Part shown: positions 41,341 through 54,039 of the stretch, piece by piece
Layout: each line of letters opens with the position of its first letter
Position numbering within the stretch: the stretch's first letter is position 1
Source of the DNA: Trichosporon coremiiforme
Lineage: Eukaryota; Basidiomycota; Tremellomycetes; Trichosporonales; Trichosporonaceae
Length of the DNA: 64,000 bases
Reading direction: 5' to 3'
Assembly: GCA_039545355.1 (NCBI GenBank)
Contig: BCJJ01000009.1
Coordinates: 847,757 to 911,756 of the forward strand
Program-made: the position numbers and the translations under genes
Notes under the pieces: model-generated
The model's input: only the letters and a program-made list of their open reading frames with translations
Databases searched by the model: none
What the model was told of the DNA's origin: nothing

Positions 41341-43708
41341 CTACATGGCGATCTCAAGATCGCTGCTATCGTGGCTCTCGTCCTCCCCGTCGTCCATCTG
41401 TACGTCTCCCTCGTCATCCTCGTCGTCATCATCCTCACTCTCCCCCTCTCCGCTCTCTTCTTCCTCCTCCTCCTCGGAGTCAGAGTCAATCTCCTCGTCC
41501 TCGAGCTCCTCGTCCTCCTCCCTCTCCGCCTCCTCGAGGATACGCTCCCACCCTTCCTCCAACTGGGCCTCACAATCCCGCGCCTGTCGCTTAGCCGTCT
41601 CCACCACAGTCCTAGCCTCTCGTCCCTTGCGCCTCTCGACGAGCCACCTCGCATAAGCCAGAGCGGCAGTGACGACCCCGCCACCCGTCGAGTTGCGCTT
41701 CCACGCATCGTAAAAGTGCCGCATGGCCCCTTCTTCCCCATTAAGCTGTGCGAGCTGCTCAAAGGCCTGCGCGTAAAACTCGGATCCCGGGGAATAGGCC
41801 TGGGCCTTCTTCAGCGCCTCGGCGGGCGCGAGGCCCGAGGAAAGCAGCGTGAAGAACCATGTCGACAAAAGGCGGGAATGGAGAGATGGGATGGGGGAGC
41901 GCAGACTGGAGCGCAGGATCGGGATCATGTCGGCTGTGCTAAGGGCCCATTCCGTCCAGATCGATACGGTCGCGTCGACGTCTTCCGGGGACGACGTGTC
42001 GGGCTTCAAGTCCTTCGTGAGGGTCTCGAACATGGCGTTCAGCCCCGCCTTGTCCATCCCCTCACCCTCTCCGGCCTCTGAGGCTTCGATCTCAGCGTTG
42101 ACGCGCGCCAGCTGCAGCACCGCGTTGCCCGGGTACAGCTGAGCGTGTTTCCGCACGAGCTCCAGTGTCGGCGAACCATACGCCGCGACGGCGTCCAAAT
42201 GCCGGAGGAGCAGGGGGGCCGAGGGCGCCGCCTTCCGCCGCGTCAGCCGGCCAAGCAGGCCGAGGACGTAGGCGCGCATCTCGGGCTCGAGGAGGGGAAG
42301 CTGGTCCAGCAGCCACTGGCCCGCGACAGAGGCCATGGACCCGGAGACGCCCTTCAGCTCGCTGCCGAGATGGCCGTAGAAGTCGACGAGGGCGGGACCC
42401 CGGAGTGCCGGCTCGCCGGGGCTCAGCACCGCCTCGCCAGCGACGTACTCGCGGTCATACAGGCCGCGCGTAAGGAGGAGGAGCGCGGCGCGCGCCCGCA
42501 CGTCCTCCGGGTACTTTGCGTTTGTCGCGAGAGCGTCGAGATCGGCGTAGACCGCCTCGAGCGCCTTCTGCCTCAACGGCGACGGATACGCCCTCAGCAT
42601 CGTCAGCAGATCGGCGCGGAACTGCAGCCCGTCGCTGCCGCTCTGGTGTGCATCCGTGTCTGTCGGCTTGACCTTTTTCAGACCCTCGTTCAGCGCGGCC
42701 AGCACCAGCTGCCCGGACAGAATTGCGCGCCGCGCATCCTCGCCCTCGGGGCCGAAGGAGCCCTCGCCGCCCTTCAGCGCCAGCTGGTCGCCGTCAAAGC
42801 TCGCGTCCACTGCGCCCTCGATGCCCAGCGCGCGCCACCGCCGGCGCAGCGCCTCGACCCACCCCAGCTCCAGCTTCACGTATGCCCGCCACAGCGCATG
42901 AGACCCCGGTAGCAGGCGCAGGCCGAGGAGGAGGTTTGTCCGTGCCGGTCCCGTACCCTCCAGCGCGAACGCTAGGGCGGGGCGCGCCTCGTCCAGCGCC
43001 GGGCCGGCTAGGGCGCCCAGCTTCCCGTCCTCCTCGCCCGATCGCGGCAGCGGCGTGCCCGGGTGCAGGTGGTGGTAGCTCTGCAGCAGGTAGAGCGTGG
43101 GCGACAGGGGGTGGTGCTGCAGGGCACTGTTCAGACCCTTGGCTACGATCTTGGTCATGCCCTCGCGCGCGCCGAACTCGACGTACGCCAGCCACACGGC
43201 GAGGTCGCCGGGGAACTTGGCCGTGGCGCGCTTCAGGATGTAGAGCACGCGGCGGGGGATCGAGTAGGTCGACGCGGAGGGGGGTGGGGGGTTGCGGTCG
43301 TATTCTGCTGTCAGCACCGTTCATCGAGCGAAGCGAGGTGGCCGGGAGCCTTCCTGTGTTCCCCTGCTCGAGCTCAAGTCGTGTTGGGCTTGCCGCTTCT
43401 CGCCCGGCCGACCACAGCCGAACCGTTGTCAAGCCAGCAGCAAGCGCACTCTTTCGCTGCGCTCGAGTGCTGGGGGCATACTCACTCAGCTTCTTCCATC
43501 GAATCTTCCTCAGCTTCTCCAGGTTGATCTCGTACTCGGCATACTTGAAGAAGTCGTCCTTCCTCGCCTGTCGCCGGACGAGGGCCGTCTCGAACGCGGT
43601 CCTTCGTTTCGTAATCTCCTGGATCTCGGGGCGGGAGAAGAGCCCCTTCTCGTGCAGGTCCTTGAGCTCGGGGAGCGTTCCCTCGAGCTGGAACTGGACC
43701 TTCTCCAT
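41341..43708 (-). CDS. UTP6: U3 snoRNA-associated protein Utp6 (SSU processome)
   Basis: Exons (minus) 43708-43486 and 43304-41341 give 728 residues. The N-terminus has the Utp6 signature: EKVQFQLEGTLPELKDL, EKGLFSRPEIQEITKRRTAFE, FFKYAEYEINLEKLRKIR. HAT-type helical repeats follow, as in FPGDLAVWLAYVEFGA and SHALWRAYVKLELGWVE. The last 60 residues are almost entirely acidic. Utp6 belongs to the UTP-B module of the small-subunit processome and is needed for 18S rRNA maturation in the nucleolus. At the single intron two adjacent CAG acceptors are both in frame and differ by one residue; the downstream one suits the branch-site spacing. Confidence 0.92.
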
Positions 43709-45549
43709 GGTGCTGGGGTCGCTTTGGTGTGTGCGGTGTGATCGATGCTGTCAACAAGCAGAGGTGTGCGCCGTACTGCCTGCGGTGCACCATAAATTTC
43801 AGACCTCCACTTCCTGTTGCCGCTCACAGTGAGGTCAGGAACGCATGAGAATCGCGTGGGACTCGACTCACGTGACGGAATGAGGTGTAGGACTTGATAA
43901 CGGAGTTCAAGCTCTGGCCGAGCGTAGCTCCCGGGTCCTGAGCCTACGGGCGTTAAGCAGTGGATGCCCCAGGCACCAGAGCCGAGCGTGCAATGACCTA
44001 GGGAGACGACCATCCCGCATCGTGGAGGACGCGGAGGACGCGGAGGCGAGGGACGAGGACGCGCGGCGCGGATCACATGTTGGAACGAGCTGCTGCAGAA
44101 GCGCGACTGGTTGGAAGTGCTGGAACGTGAACTCTCCCGGGGGTGCTAGACACCCATGCCGGCATCCATCCTGTTTCCGAGAAGTCTATACGGGGGCCGA
44201 GGGGGCCGAGCAGTGTTGCCAGCGGAACTCCAGCAAGCAGCGAGCGAGTGGGGAGCAATTCCTTTCGTTGCCCGAAATGAACGAACACGTCCGCCGCGTT
44301 CACACCACATCACATCAGAATCGCAACAGGTGCACTATCATAATCGCTCGATCTCGCTCTGTCTTCTCATTAAAGTGGCTGAAGCGCCCATCGACGCCAA
44401 CGCGACGCCAAACCGAAGTCGCACACGGCTGCGGCATTTGACTGGACTCGCACACACGGCACAGACGAAACGAAAGCGCTTAAACGCACCGACGCCGCCG
44501 CCCGCGCGCGCCCCGACGCGATCACACCGTACCTTCGCCCGTTCCTCGCACCGACCACCCCTCACTCTCACCCTCACGCCGAACCTCGCGGTCGCGTAGC
44601 TCCACGAAAGCTCAAAGCGCGCAAACGGCGAAACGTAGCGAGACCCCAGTGCGTGTCAATTGTAGTGCCCCCTTCGAGGCGGTCTAGAATCGCGCCTGCT
44701 CCGAACTACTCCTCAGTCTGTGGAGAAGTTTTGTGAATTGCCCACAAACCCAACTTGACTCATCTTCGCTTTGAGCAAGTCACGACACGCGCGCACACGC
44801 ACGGCCAACTCGTTGCACCACCACCTCTCACTCCGGAGCGTCCACGAGTGTTTGCAGGGACTATCCATATCCCCCGACGCCACCGAATTCATCCCCTCAG
44901 GAATCCTCGCCAGTGCTAGCGTGAGACCCCGGATCTCGCTGCCTCCAGAACAGCCAAAACGTCTGCCTGACGCTTGCACCATAGTGCGTTGTTACGCAGA
45001 GCAGTGCTGCGCGCGAAGCAGACTTGGTCACGGTTACGCAACCTACGCAACGCTACAAAGGAGACCTAAAGATCAAATTGCCAGGACGCGAAAAAGGCAA
45101 AGCGATTCAGGAGACAGACATTACAGACTAAGGCGCTAAGGCCGCAGCATCCCCCCCTTCTGCTTGCGCACACACAAACAACCATCGGCGTGGTTAGCAA
45201 TCTCGTAAGACGCTCCTTCGTCTATCGCTCTATCTCTCATCACCCACCTGCTGCTCCGTTCACTGTACCACTGTCCACACGACTCCACGCTCCTTACGTC
45301 TAGACCCGCTAGACATCTCGACCTCGCCCGTTGGAACGGTCTCGACGGATTCTGACAGATTACCCGGACCGTAATTCGGTACCCGGCTACTAGACCCACG
45401 CACCAGTTGGACAACTAGGCCGACTCGCAACCAGCCGCCCAGGACCAGTTCGGCTCACGACAGAGCGTAGCTTGGGATCTCAGACGTTCTCCGCAACTTT
45501 AGCTCGCTCTTTCCCCCTTCCCCACACCCGCCCCACTCCGCTCGGCAGC
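43709..45549. other. Divergent gene-poor region between UTP6 and the glutaredoxin gene
   Basis: About 1.8 kb. Open frames on both strands lack motifs and read as Arg/His/Thr-rich noise. It must contain the promoters of UTP6 and the glutaredoxin gene. I looked for tRNA A/B boxes and found none. Confidence 0.4.
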
Positions 45550-46524
45550 ATGATGCGGCGCTCAGCAAGCAGTACGCGCCCCCTCTCCCTCCTGCGGGAG
45601 GAGAAGGGCCTGCCGCTCCCCTCCAGTGCGCGGCCGAGTCCACGCGGCGTCGTCCGCCAGATCCGCCGCAAGTGGCCGCTCTACCTGCTCCTCGCCGTCG
45701 TCTCCCTCCTGCTAATCGGCAAGTTCTCCTCGCCTTCCAAGTCCCCCTCGCCCTATCTCAGCTCAAAGACCTATGGCTTGTCGGACGTAGGCGAACAGCG
45801 GCGAGAAGCAGGCGCGCCTGTGAAGTTGGAGCAGCCGCCCGACGAGCTGCTCATGGCCGAGGACGACCTGGCGCTCCAGGTGGAGGATCCGGTACTGAGC
45901 CCCGAGGAACTGGCGAGGGCGACGGCGAACGAGGCCGAGACGGCCGCGAGCAGGGAGGCGGCCAAGACGGAGCAGCTCCAGTCCCTGATCTGGTTCCTGT
46001 ACCACGGGGGTGTGCTGCCGTCGCTGATTCCGACCAAGATGTCAGCGAAGGAGTGGCGGACGCAGCTCGGCGAGGCGTGGGAGATCAAAAAGACGAGCGC
46101 AGGGACGAAACACTCGCAGGCCGACTCCTACTCCGACGCAGACGGCGACGATATGCCCGTCCTCTTCCCTGGGGGTTGGGAGGTCGAGTCCAAGCTGCGC
46201 ACCCGCGTCACCGTCTTCTCGAAATCCTACTGCCCCTACAGCCGCCGAGCAAAGGGCATCATTGGGCAGTACGACCTGGACCCGCCGCCGTTCATCCTCG
46301 AGCTCGACCACAGGCCAGACGACATGGCCGCAATCCAGGACGCGCTGTACGCCCTCACCGGAAGGCGGACCGTACCCAACGTCATTGTCGACTTTGAGAG
46401 TGTCGGCGGAAGCGACGAGGTCGCCACCCTCCACGGCGAGGGCAGCCTTGAGAAGAAGCTGCTCAGGGGCCAGACCAAGTTTGTCTTCAACGCGAATGGG
46501 GAGCTGGAGGCGCACGAGATCTAG
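45550..46524 (+). CDS. Membrane-anchored monothiol glutaredoxin (Grx6/Grx7-like)
   Basis: Single exon, 324 residues. A basic N-terminus (RQIRRKW) is followed by one signal-anchor span near residues 42-59 (WPLYLLLAVVSLLLIGKF), giving type II topology. A variable stem of about 150 residues leads to a glutaredoxin domain: VTVFSKSYCPYSRRAKGI with C228 in CPYS, LELDHRPDD, LTGRRTVPNVIV carrying the TVP cis-proline motif, and a C-terminal DEVATLHGEGSLEKKL that matches the GG-D glutathione-binding loop. Yeast Grx6 and Grx7 are ER/Golgi glutaredoxins with such anchors, and Grx7 also has CPYS. The role is thiol redox control in the early secretory pathway. The stem is longer than in yeast. Confidence 0.88.
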   Translation: MMRRSASSTRPLSLLREEKGLPLPSSARPSPRGVVRQIRRKWPLYLLLAVVSLLLIGKFSSPSKSPSPYLSSKTYGLSDVGEQRREAGAPVKLEQPPDELLMAEDDLALQVEDPVLSPEELARATANEAETAASREAAKTEQLQSLIWFLYHGGVLPSLIPTKMSAKEWRTQLGEAWEIKKTSAGTKHSQADSYSDADGDDMPVLFPGGWEVESKLRTRVTVFSKSYCPYSRRAKGIIGQYDLDPPPFILELDHRPDDMAAIQDALYALTGRRTVPNVIVDFESVGGSDEVATLHGEGSLEKKLLRGQTKFVFNANGELEAHEI

Positions 46525-46981
46525 GCTCGGGGCGCGTAGCGTTAGGAGCGCGAGGAGCGTGAGGGACGCGAAGAGCGTGGATAGGAAAGGGGAGGAAAGA
46601 GGAAGGGAGGAAAGAGGAAGGGGGAAGGAGGACGAAGGGGAGATAATGGACGAGCCGTGTAGGACCAGAGCGAAGAGCAAAGAGAGCGGAGAGAGCACGG
46701 ATAGAAGAGAAGACCCCAGACTACCATACACCAACATAGAAACTCAGTGGTATACCCTCTAGCCTTTAACCTTACAGCCTTTATAGCGACGATGGACTCT
46801 GGTCATTGTGTTGTTGCTTTTCTTCGGGGCACTTATACAATAATTCATCACACACTAGGGAATCTGTTACACTGCGTGTACTACTGCTGCTAACCTGCTC
46901 ACTACCTCCGTCTTCCGTCTCCTCGCCACGCGCTGCCTCGCCTCGCTCACTCTCCTCGTGTGTCGACCGCTTCGGCCCAGT
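46525..46981. other. Convergent intergenic region with purine-rich tract
   Basis: 3' flanks of the glutaredoxin and MCM5 genes. About 46580-46640 is almost pure purine with repeated GGAGGAAAGAGGAAG words. No gene is seen. Confidence 0.5.
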
Positions 46982-49251
46982 CTACACGCCCACACGGTTC
47001 ACGACCTTCTTCTGCCCGCTGAACCGAATCACCTCCCTCTTCTCCAGCACCCACAGCGCCCTCTCGAGCGCATGCTGGGAGTATCCCTGATGTCCCACAA
47101 ACTCCCTCACGAGACTCTGGTAACTCGTGCTCCACCCGATGGGCAGCCTCCTTCTGAGCTCGCGCTCGATCCGCTCCATCTCCTCCTGCAGCTCCTGGCG
47201 CGACATGCCATCAACCTGGCCCGCGGCCACGGCGTCCATCGTACTGTACTTGAACAGTCGGATAGCTTCCTCGACGTGGTGCACTCCAACGGTCGGGGAG
47301 AGGGTGATCTTGGCGAGCGACTCGGAAATGCGGATCATGGCCTCGAGTTGACGCACCGTGATCGGAATACTGGAGCGCTCGTCCGTGTCCCGCTCGACCT
47401 GCTGGACCTGCTTCCGCAGCGCCACAAAGTGGGACGAGAGCATCTCGGCCGCCTCGGGACTGAGGCGGGGGGCACACTTCGCCTTGCAGTAGCTGATGTA
47501 TCGCTTCATGGTATCCAGCTCAATCTCGCCGATCGCGTCATTGTCCGCCTCGCGCAGCATGTGGATGTTCATGACGTGCTTGGCGATTGTGCGGTCGCGC
47601 GCTTCATTATGCTCGTCGCGCAGGATGAAGATCATGTCGAATCGGGACAGAATCGTCGTCTGGAAATCAATGTTCTCGCCGGGGGACTTCAGGTCGTCGT
47701 ACCGGCCGAACACAGGGTTGGCGGCCGCCAGCACACTGGTGCGCGAGTTCAGGATGGTGGTGATGCCCGCCTTCGCGATGGAGATGGTCTGCTGCTCCAT
47801 CGCCTCGTGGATTGCAACGCGGTCTTCGTCGCGCATCTTGTCAAACTCGTCGATGCACACCACCCCCCCGTCCGCGAGCACCATGGCGCCGCCCTCGAGG
47901 TAGAACTCGCGCGTGACAGGGTCGCGCTGCACGCTCGCTGTCAGACCGGCGGCCGAACTTCCTTTACCACTGGTGTAGACGGAGATCGGGGACACCTTCT
48001 CGACGAATTTCAGGAGTTGCGACTTGGCCACACCCGGGTCTCCGAGCAGCAGCACGTTGATGTCGCCACGTAGCCGCATGCCGTCGGGGAGAATCTTCTT
48101 CGACCCGCCCATCAGCAGACACGTCACCGACTTCTTCACGTCGAGGTTGCCAAAGATACTCGGCGCGACCGAGCCCGCGAACCGCTCGTACAGGCCGTCG
48201 CTGCGCGACATGCGCTGGAACTCCTCCTCCTCCTCGGGCGTGAAGGTGTGGCCGCCGGGGGATGTGGGCGACGTGTCTGTCGAAATACCCAGGACCCTCA
48301 GGTACGGCTGCCTAAGCGCCGGGGCGCCGTCCTTGCTGCTGTTCTTCGACTGGGGCGCGTATGTGCTGTAGATACCCGTCGCAACGATACGAGCTCCTGG
48401 CACAACCTTGCCGGTCAGGTATCGCTCGGCTTGGAGCATCATGTGCCGCGGCAGCTCGCCGACGGGGACCGCGTCGGGCGCTTCCTGGAGCTTGATGCTC
48501 TGCTGGTCGATGAAGCGGCAGCGGTCGTGCAGGATCACGAACGGGTCGAGGGGACACTCCTTCTTCTGGCCCTCGAGGGCGGGGGCCTCACAGCGCCTGG
48601 GGAGCGCGGCGCGCTCCGCGCCCAGAGAGCCGCCGACCTTGACAATTTTGACGGTGCGGCACGACTTGCACTGGATGTGCAGCTCGGTCGCGCGCGAGGA
48701 GAGCTGGGACGCGTTGATCACGATGCCGGGCAGGCGGACGAGCTTCGTGAGCGTGCCGGCCGTCAGTTGGCGGAACTGGATCATGTTCTGGTTCGAACTG
48801 AGCGTGACTTGCATCTCGGGGACAGTGTCGGCGGCCGCTGTCGAGTTCGGGTCCAGGGCAGGGGTCGCCTGCTGTCTCGCGAGCCTCAGGAGCGCGCTCT
48901 CAAGCTTGCTCTGTCAGCACAATCACACCCACAGATTACGTACCAGCGGGACCTGCTCTCCAGGCTGGTCGTGCACCTTCTGCGAGAGATCCTCGTTCCA
49001 CACTCCCAGGTCTTCCAGGTTCACCTCGATCGTGTGGTGGTGCATCAGGAGCGCAGACTTGAGTCGATCGCGGTACACGTACTCGTTGCCGATGCGGAAG
49101 CCGTTGAGGAACTCGTAGAAGAGACGCTCCGACTCGGCGGGCGAGTCGCGCTCGTACTGCGGGTCCAGCACGGGGACGGCGAAGACGCGGTTCTGTTCGA
49201 AGCCGCTCTGCACGGGGTTAGCATTGCGTTAGCCGCTTTTGAGCTTACCAT
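46982..49251 (-). CDS. MCM5: DNA replication licensing factor Mcm5
   Basis: Exons (minus) 49251-49249, 49207-48944 and 48910-46982 give 731 residues. Mcm5 is one of six subunits of the replicative MCM2-7 helicase. Visible: [13 protein letters not shown] at the N-terminus, a zinc-binding region (CKSC ... C ... ECPLD), [12 protein letters not shown], Walker [10 protein letters not shown], sensor and Walker [11 protein letters not shown], and the arginine finger SRFDMIF. The C-terminal winged-helix region ends the protein. The first exon is only the ATG, immediately followed by GTAAGC. The next exon starts SGF, the expected second residue, and no other ATG is available. The 41-base intron has two GCTAAC branch candidates. 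Confidence 0.94.
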
Positions 49252-49703
49252 TGTGGTGGGGGTTTGTTGTTGTTGTTGTTGAGAGATGGGAACAGCAACA
49301 AGGGGGTGCAAAATGAGCCCCTGGGACCCCCCGGTGGCTGGCTCGTTCATGGGCTGTCATTCATGACCCTTGACGCGTCGCGGGTCCAATTTCGCGTCGC
49401 GTCGACACGTGGTCGAAATGTCCACTCTCTCTGCCACCGAAACAATAAAGCACTACAGTCTGGACTCGCAATGTGCAGCATACATGACAGACGTAAGCGA
49501 TACGTGATACGCACTCGGGGCAATTGAGGCAAGCAGATCGCGCTCTGCAATGTAGTCGACATGTGGTAGTTTCTCACAATCATCAGCCGCTCTCTTCAGT
49601 CTCCTCGCCTTCAGCACCAACTAGCATCATGATCCACAATATACATTCGTAAACGAGTCAAAATAACACACTAATCGCTGGCTGCCTGATACACCATGTA
49701 CAT
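49252..49703. other. Intergenic region upstream of MCM5
   Basis: MCM5 promoter and light-chain 3' flank; both genes are on the minus strand. TTGTTG runs at 49263-49280 are the MCM5 leader read in reverse. No distinct cell-cycle box (ACGCGT) was identified with confidence. Confidence 0.4.
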
Positions 49704-50551
49704 TTATTGGGCAAGGATCGAACGCACAAACGAGTGGTAGTTGATCTGGCCGTCGCTGCGGGTTAGCTAGAAGGTTCAGAGTGCGAAGCATGGGGCGGAA
49801 GACAAGCATGACTGGCAGCAATGAAAGAGCAGCTCCTACTGCCGGTCACTCTGAGCGCTAAGTTGACTGTTTGCACTGCTGTGCAAGCCCACTCACGTAA
49901 CAGGGAATCCCTTGAGGAGCTCGTCGACCTCCTCGTCGGTCATCTTCTCGCCGAGCTGAGTCAGGACGTAGCGGAGCTCTCCGGCACCGATGAATCCGTT
50001 TCCGGCCTTGTCGAACACCTGGAAGCCCTTGATGAACTCGTCTGGTGGTCAGCTACATCGGGTCCGCAACAGCTAGGTAGCTCTCTTTCGGGCCAAGATC
50101 TACTCACCGGCAGTTCCGGCCGGCTTCCAGCCGTCGGGGCGGTTGAGGATCTGGAGGAACTGGTCGTAGTTGACTGTTGGTTAGCTCGTGATGCAACTCC
50201 GCTAGCTCAAGCCTTCTGCTGTAGCACCGGCTATGGCTGCTAATTCCTCTTGTGTGACAGCGCGGCACAGACTCGGCTCTGTTGGGTACTCACAGGTGGC
50301 ACCGATCTCACGCTCGAGGGCGGAGACCTCGGCCTGGGTGGGGTTCTGGCCGAGCGAGCGGAGGAGCTCTCCGAGGGACTCGCGGGGAACCTCCCCAGTG
50401 CCCTTCTTGTCGAAGAGCGCAAAGGCCTCGCGGTACTCTGGAAAACGTTAGTAAGGCAGCGCTTGTTGATTGTTTGTGCCAAGGATACACACCAGCGTTG
50501 TTGGGAGCGGACTGCATGTCAGCGACCCCAGGATTTCAGCCAGCTTACCAT
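49704..50551 (-). CDS. MLC1: Myosin essential light chain (Mlc1/Cdc4 type), calmodulin-like
   Basis: Exons (minus) 50551-50549, 50511-50493, 50437-50294, 50173-50108, 50041-49897 and 49755-49704 give 142 residues, the size of fission-yeast Cdc4. Degenerate EF-hands are visible: [40 protein letters not shown], and a C-terminal [32 protein letters not shown] is the calmodulin-family helix. The loops lack several calcium ligands, as usual for essential light chains. The protein binds IQ motifs of myosins II and V and of IQGAP in cytokinesis. As in MCM5, exon 1 is only the ATG followed by GTAAGC. The alternative start MQSAPNNA would make the canonical CGCTGACATGCAG acceptor pointless. Confidence 0.92.
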
Positions 50552-51767
50552 TTTTACGACAGCGAAGAGATTAGGGAAGAGGAGACAGGTCTAGGTGAGA
50601 CTGAGAAAGTGATGAGTCGACAGACGGTGCGTGCACTGGGGATGTTGTTGTCGTCGTGTTGATTGTCGCTGGTCGGTGCCTGGACTGGCTCAAGCCCGAA
50701 CGGAGGCAAAGTCGCGTGGGAAGCGACGTGATGGATAAGACGACGCGTCGTGAGAGCGGAAGCATATAAAATCACGTGACAAAGCGGCAATACGGATGAG
50801 ACTAGCAGGATTGCGGAGGTTCCAGACGTCATGAGAGAAGGACTAGCAGGAGAGGATGCGCCGCCGGCCCCACTGGAATGGAAGAGGATCCGTCGCCACC
50901 GACGTATTTGGCCCAATAGTCCAGCGGGAGTAAGTGGGCGTATGGGCGTATGGGCGTATGGGCGTACGGGCGTACGGGCGTAAGAGGACAGGGTAATGAC
51001 GCGAGGTGAAAAAGATTTTCACTGGAACATTGCGCCCGCGTGCCGTGCCGTGTTGCCATCAAGTGATTGAATGATTAGTGATTGATTGACTGTGGTCGCC
51101 GTCGCCACCCAGCCAACGGGAGCACTCATGGTTGACCGGTGTATTCTCGAGGCTCTAGGCGTGCAAGTCGCATACCTGTGTGATGTGTGCCTGTGTCCTG
51201 TGTCGCCGGGGCGATGCCTGGGCGCTTGCACCCGTGCACATGCGCCCGTCTCTCAATGTCAGCACACCGCAGGGGAGTGAGGGGCCAAACCCTGAGACGC
51301 CTTCCTCCCTCTAAGCCCTCCCTCTTCTGCCAGCACGCACTACTCGCACTACTCGGCCTACTCGGCCCAGGACCCTCAGCCCACACGCCTGCAGCCCCCT
51401 CTCACCCACCTCACCCACTCACGCTCCAGCGTACCCAATCCTTTTACATACAGCTTTTCAGTTCCATTTTCTCTTTCTTCTTTCCTCATCACCCCCCCCA
51501 CCTCTCTTACATCTACCTTCCCAAAAACATCGAAAAACATCCTCCCTCGGATCGTACTCGACTCTCCTTCACCGGCTCTCGACTCACGATACGACTTGCA
51601 CGCTCTTTTCGCTCTGTACAACTACTATAGACCGAGAAGACTCTGAAGAAATCCACATCTTTCTTCTCCCGCATCACTAGAAACCCCCCAACCCACATCA
51701 AACGCGTATTCTTGTTGCAGCCCATCCACGGTCGCGACAAACCCCTTTGAACCCCTCTAGACAAGTT
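50552..51767. promoter_or_regulatory. Divergent region between the light-chain gene and DED1
   Basis: Holds both promoters. The right third (51290-51767) is strongly pyrimidine-rich on the plus strand, as expected for the long leader of a highly expressed gene such as DED1. A six-copy 8-bp repeat is annotated separately. No RNA gene is seen. Confidence 0.45.
50936..50983 (+). repeat. Six-copy tandem 8-mer GGGCGTAT/C
   Basis: Units are GGGCGTAT three times, GGGCGTAC twice and GGGCGTAA once, perfectly in register. It sits in the divergent promoter of MLC1 and DED1, so it could act as a cluster of factor sites, or be simple slippage. Confidence 0.9.

Positions 51768-54039
<2,272 letters not shown>

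Noticed and set aside
42723..43832. Plus-strand frame of 369 codons opposite UTP6
   Set aside because: Arg/Pro/Ala-rich translation with no motif, fully antisense to the conserved Utp6 N-terminus and its intron.
46958..48073. Plus-strand frame of 371 codons opposite MCM5
   Set aside because: Antisense to the Mcm5 ATPase core, with no recognisable motif.
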